A stretch of DNA of 64,000 bases from Clostridium sp. SY8519 (GTDB lineage: Bacteria; Bacillota; Clostridia; Lachnospirales; Lachnospiraceae). The notes under the pieces are model-generated. The model saw nothing but the letters and a program-made list of their open reading frames with translations, was not told the DNA's origin and did not search any database. Shown one piece after another: positions 62,664-64,000 of the stretch; the stretch's first letter is position 1, and each line of letters starts with the position of its first letter. Location: NCBI RefSeq assembly GCF_000270305.1, contig NC_015737.1, positions 1,550,501 to 1,614,500 of the forward strand. The letters run 5' to 3'. The position numbers and the translations under genes are program-made.

Positions 62664-64000
62664 ACGCAATCATTGACGGAAAGAAAATCCAGGTTCCGGA
62701 GAAAACTACAATTCTGGATGCGGCGGCCAGCGTAGGCATTCTGATCCCGACCCTCTGCTACCTGAAGGAAATCAACGAAATCGGCGCCTGCCGGGTCTGT
62801 GTCGTAGAAGTGGAAGGCCATGAAAAACTCTTTACCGCCTGCAACAACACGGTGGAAGAGGGCATGGTGATCCATACCACCAGCAAGAAGGCGCGGGAAG
62901 GCAGAAGAACGAATGTACAGCTGCTTCTGTCCGAGCATGACGACCACTGCACCACCTGTGTCCGCAGCGGCGCCTGCTCCCTGCAGAAACTGGCAAAAGA
63001 ACTAAACATACAGGAAGTGCCGTTTGAGAAGCATATCCCGGCGCAGAAAGGCAATCCGGAGTTCCCGCTGATCCGGGATTACACGAAGTGCATCCAGTGC
63101 CTGCGCTGCGTACAGGTCTGTGAGAAGATCCAGGCATCCAATATCTGGGATCTCATCGGCACCGGTTCCCGTGCCAAGGTGGATGTGCGTGAAGTATATG
63201 ATCTGGAAGATTCCAAATGCGCGCTGTGCGGCCAGTGCATTACCCACTGTCCGGTGGGAGCGCTGAAAGAGCGGGATGATGTCACCGATGTGATCCACGC
63301 GCTGGATGACCCGGAGAAAGTGACGGTTGTTCAGATCGCGCCATCCATTCGTACCGCCTGGGGCGAGATGTTCGGCATGACACCGGAGGAGGCCAGCATG
63401 GAGCGGCTGTCAGCCACTCTGAAATTCCTGGGCTTTGACTATGTGTTCGATACGGATTTCTCCGCGGATTTAACCATTATGGAAGAAGGCTCCGAATTTG
63501 TTCAGCGTCTGAAGGACGGCAAGCGGGACTTCCCGATGTTCACTTCCTGCTGTCCGGGCTGGGTGCGTTTCTTAAAGGCCCATTATCCGGAATATGTGGA
63601 CAACCTGTCCACAGCCAAATCGCCCCAGCAGATGTTTGGCGCTATTATCAAGAGCTATGTGGCGCAGATCAAGGGAATCGATCCGAAGAATGTATATTCC
63701 GTTTCCCTGATGCCCTGCCTGGCCAAAAAGCATGAATGCGCGATTCCGGTAATGAATGATGCCTGCGGGGATCCGGACGTGGATACAGTGCTGACGAACC
63801 GGGAACTGGTACGTCTGCTTCGTTCCCAGCATGTGAATCCGGGCCTTCTGGAGGAAGAACCGCTGGATGATCCGATGGGATTCGGATCCGGCGCCGGCAA
63901 TATCTTCGGCGCGACCGGCGGCGTGATGGAGGCAGCGCTCCGTTCCGCCTACTACCTGGTTACCGGTGAAAATCCGGATCCGGATGCCTTCCGCGCAGTC
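62657..64000 (+). CDS. hydA: [FeFe] hydrogenase, group A (cut by window end)
   Basis: The first 448 codons are present. The [2Fe-2S] domain has Cys34, Cys45, Cys48 and Cys62; the His-ligated cluster HDDHCTTCVRSGAC follows; two [4Fe-4S] motifs are CIQCLRCVQVCE and CALCGQCITHCP. The H-cluster domain shows P1 TSCCPGWVRF and P2 MPCLAKKHEC, and FGATGGVMEAALR; the third motif lies beyond the window. It makes or oxidises hydrogen. The ATG at 62657 overlaps the partner gene stop, so both are translationally coupled. Confidence 0.95.
   Translation, partial: MVNAIIDGKKIQVPEKTTILDAAASVGILIPTLCYLKEINEIGACRVCVVEVEGHEKLFTACNNTVEEGMVIHTTSKKAREGRRTNVQLLLSEHDDHCTTCVRSGACSLQKLAKELNIQEVPFEKHIPAQKGNPEFPLIRDYTKCIQCLRCVQVCEKIQASNIWDLIGTGSRAKVDVREVYDLEDSKCALCGQCITHCPVGALKERDDVTDVIHALDDPEKVTVVQIAPSIRTAWGEMFGMTPEEASMERLSATLKFLGFDYVFDTDFSADLTIMEEGSEFVQRLKDGKRDFPMFTSCCPGWVRFLKAHYPEYVDNLSTAKSPQQMFGAIIKSYVAQIKGIDPKNVYSVSLMPCLAKKHECAIPVMNDACGDPDVDTVLTNRELVRLLRSQHVNPGLLEEEPLDDPMGFGSGAGNIFGATGGVMEAALRSAYYLVTGENPDPDAFRAV

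Overview
The window looks like a chromosomal stretch of a strictly anaerobic, Gram-positive member of the Clostridia (a gut-type Lachnospiraceae/Oscillospiraceae relative is my inference; I cannot name a genus). The signs are a [FeFe] hydrogenase with a flavin/Fe-S partner, an oxygen-sensitive 4-hydroxybutyryl-CoA dehydratase, a rubredoxin fusion, two DUF362 Fe-S proteins, strong AGGAGG ribosome binding sites, and an ECF sigma/anti-sigma pair. Most of the window is moderately GC-rich; bases 1-6600 and especially 44920-46700 are visibly more AT-rich. No rRNA, tRNA, CRISPR array, intact insertion sequence or prophage was seen.

Layout. (1) 1-6275: a catabolic operon with the end of a class I fumarase/tartrate dehydratase beta subunit, a NRAMP-fold permease without the metal-binding motifs, a dihydroorotase-like amidohydrolase, an adenylosuccinate-lyase-like lyase and a malic enzyme, then a convergent GntR regulator. 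The order suggests import of an unknown N-substituted aspartate derivative, ring opening, fumarate release, and conversion through malate to pyruvate. (2) 6276-13508: a sigma-54-driven cyclase-family hydrolase, a MATE exporter, a secreted Fn3-like protein, an anti-sigma/ECF sigma pair and a GntP/CitMHS-type permease. (3) 13745-17066: response regulator, histidine kinase and an orphan lipoprotein-like substrate-binding protein. (4) 17301-23635: a sigma-54 operon of 3-hydroxyacyl-CoA dehydrogenase, thiolase, iron alcohol dehydrogenase, DUF362 protein, small protein and MFS carrier. (5) 23786-35039: the probable control centre: a PAS-AAA+ sigma-54 activator, a divergent larB-csoR-larE operon, 4-hydroxybutyryl-CoA dehydratase, and a divergent operon with an Nfu protein, a CGGCNP-MaoC fusion, an acyl carrier protein, a LuxE-LuxC fusion and an AMP-forming ligase. 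rpoN itself follows at 35862-37247.

The most striking pattern is regulatory. Five -24/-12 elements (TGGCAY-N5-TTGC type, near 6575, 17224, 25745, 29559 on the minus strand, and 29817) precede these operons, and a shared palindrome of the form RTTKC-N6-GCAAC occurs near 6434, three times at 25439-25530, and at 29632. This is what an activator site for the product of 23786-25312 would look like. The window therefore seems to hold one sigma-54 regulon joining CoA-thioester chemistry, a carrier-protein-bound acyl reductase and nickel-pincer cofactor genes.

(6) 37297-48121: DUF1275 protein, a TPP riboswitch with thiD-thiC, CYTH phosphatase, a YibE/F pair, an MFS carrier, an AT-rich island with a lipoprotein and a small membrane protein, a deoxyinosine glycosylase, a broken MATE gene and a small coiled-coil protein. 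(7) 48380-54214: an MBL-rubredoxin fusion, a PucR-type regulator, an iron-sulfur-flavoprotein-like reductase and an Old Yellow Enzyme family Fe-S flavoprotein. (8) 54506-64000: a degenerate kinase, a DesK/NarX-type kinase and a LuxR-type response regulator in one overlapping operon, a dicarboxylate/amino acid symporter, a DUF362-ferredoxin protein, and a NuoF/GltD-type fusion overlapping the start of a group A [FeFe] hydrogenase that runs off the right edge.
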